A DNA stretch of 64,000 nucleotides from Burkholderia pyrrocinia (GTDB lineage: Bacteria > Pseudomonadota > Gammaproteobacteria > Burkholderiales > Burkholderiaceae), in assembly GCF_003330765.1 (NCBI RefSeq), contig NZ_CP024902.1:3410001-3474000 (forward strand), read 5' to 3'. A program made the translations under genes and the position numbers. Positions 63,378 to 64,000 of the stretch are shown piece after piece (position 1 is the first letter of the stretch; each line of letters opens with the position of its first letter). The notes beneath the pieces were generated by a model. The model saw only the letters and a program-made list of their open reading frames with translations, had not been told where the DNA came from and searched no databases.

Positions 63378-64000
63378 TCATGCCATCCGTTTCAGTTTGG
63401 GATCGAGCGCGTCGCGCAGCCCGTCGCCGAGCAGGTTGATCGCGAGCACCGAAATCAGGATCGACAGGCCGGGCATCGTCACGATCCACCACGCGTTGTC
63501 GATGTAGTCGCGTGCGGACGCCAGCATCGCGCCCCACTCGGCGGTCGGCGGCTGCACGCCGAGGCCGAGGAAGCCGAGCGCGGCCGCGTCGAGGATCGCC
63601 GACGAGAAGCCGAGCGTCGCCTGCACGATCAGCGGCGCGGTGCAGTTGGGCAGCACCTGCGAGAACATCAGGCGCAGCGTGCCGGCACCGGCCACGCGCG
63701 ACGCCGTCACGTATTCCTTCTGCAGCTCGCCGAGCGCCGACGCGCGCGTGAGGCGCACATAGGCCGGCAGCGCGACGATCGCGATCGCGAACATCGTGTT
63801 GGTGAGGCCCGGGCCGATGATCGCGACGACCGCGACCGCGAGCAGCAGCGACGGCAGCGCAAGCAGCACGTCCATGATGCGCATCACGGGCGTGTCGGCC
63901 CACTTCTGGAAGAACGCGGCGACGAGCCCGAGCACGATGCCGGGGATCAGCGCGAGCACGACCGACACGAAGCCGATCCAGAACGACATCCGCGCGCCGA
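63378..64000 (-). CDS. dppC: Dipeptide ABC transporter permease (DppC type), C-terminal part (cut by window edge)
   Basis: About 207 residues of the permease are seen. Four to five membrane segments and the EAA-like loop EYVTASRVAGAGTLRLMFSQVLPN are visible. The ending LAINLLGDGLRDALDPKLKR is the standard DppC C terminus. The frame continues to the right edge (GAR before the internal ATG at 63989), so the start lies outside. Confidence 0.88.
   Translation of the reverse strand, partial: GARMSFWIGFVSVVLALIPGIVLGLVAAFFQKWADTPVMRIMDVLLALPSLLLAVAVVAIIGPGLTNTMFAIAIVALPAYVRLTRASALGELQKEYVTASRVAGAGTLRLMFSQVLPNCTAPLIVQATLGFSSAILDAAALGFLGLGVQPPTAEWGAMLASARDYIDNAWWIVTMPGLSILISVLAINLLGDGLRDALDPKLKRMA

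Overview
The window looks like chromosome 1 of a Burkholderia species, probably of the Burkholderia cepacia complex. The evidence is very high GC coding DNA, Burkholderia-style gram-negative porins starting their mature region with AQSSVTL, a DUF3138-type protein, a FlhDC/FliA-type flagellar locus and typical beta-proteobacterial housekeeping genes. The species assignment is inference; no rRNA or tRNA gene, CRISPR array, prophage or complete insertion sequence was seen.

Layout. 1-14.7 kb: a polyamine (putrescine) locus. puuR and puuC (cut by the window edge) run leftward. puuD, puuA, a spuC-like aminotransferase, the potFGHI ABC importer, a DUF3138 porin-like protein and two tandem puuB-type oxidases run rightward. 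14.8-16.7 kb: a leftward lipoprotein trio, CsgG / DUF4810 / DUF799. 17.3-25.6 kb: glutathione reductase, a small acidic protein, two porins, a DUF1275 membrane protein, a small membrane protein, a two-piece chromate transporter and its divergent LysR regulator. 26.5-31.4 kb: a chaperone-usher fimbrial operon of the SCPU (Csu-like) type, preceded by a 0.9-kb region with a strong sigma-54 promoter match and three matching 16-bp dyads. 31.5-32.8 kb: a uracil/xanthine permease.

33.0-47.4 kb: the flagellar rod-hook cluster. flgBCDEFGHIJ, then ycgR, then flgKL run leftward; flgA, flgM and flgN run rightward. Three sites match the FliA (sigma-28) consensus, in front of ycgR, flgK and flgM. This gives a clear middle/late gene order, with the c-di-GMP brake YcgR expressed as a late gene. 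47.4-56.9 kb: pepP-like peptidase, an XRE-cupin regulator, cca, a GST, an NDUFA9-like protein, lytic transglycosylase slt, 5-formyl-THF cyclo-ligase and a MarR-type regulator. A 291-bp MITE-like element with 32-bp perfect terminal repeats and two large internal hairpins sits at 53431-53721. 57.1-59.6 kb: pxpBCA (5-oxoprolinase). 60.1-64 kb: a TraB/GumN-family gene translationally coupled to the dppCDF dipeptide importer genes, which run off the right edge.

How the parts work together. In the polyamine locus, import (PotFGHI, perhaps with the DUF3138 outer-membrane protein) feeds the gamma-glutamyl pathway PuuA-PuuB-PuuC-PuuD and also a transaminase route. Both should yield GABA under PuuR control. 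A perfect FNR/Anr box (1602-1615) and AT-rich boxes lie in the long divergent region. Regulatory sites were read by eye and are predictions.
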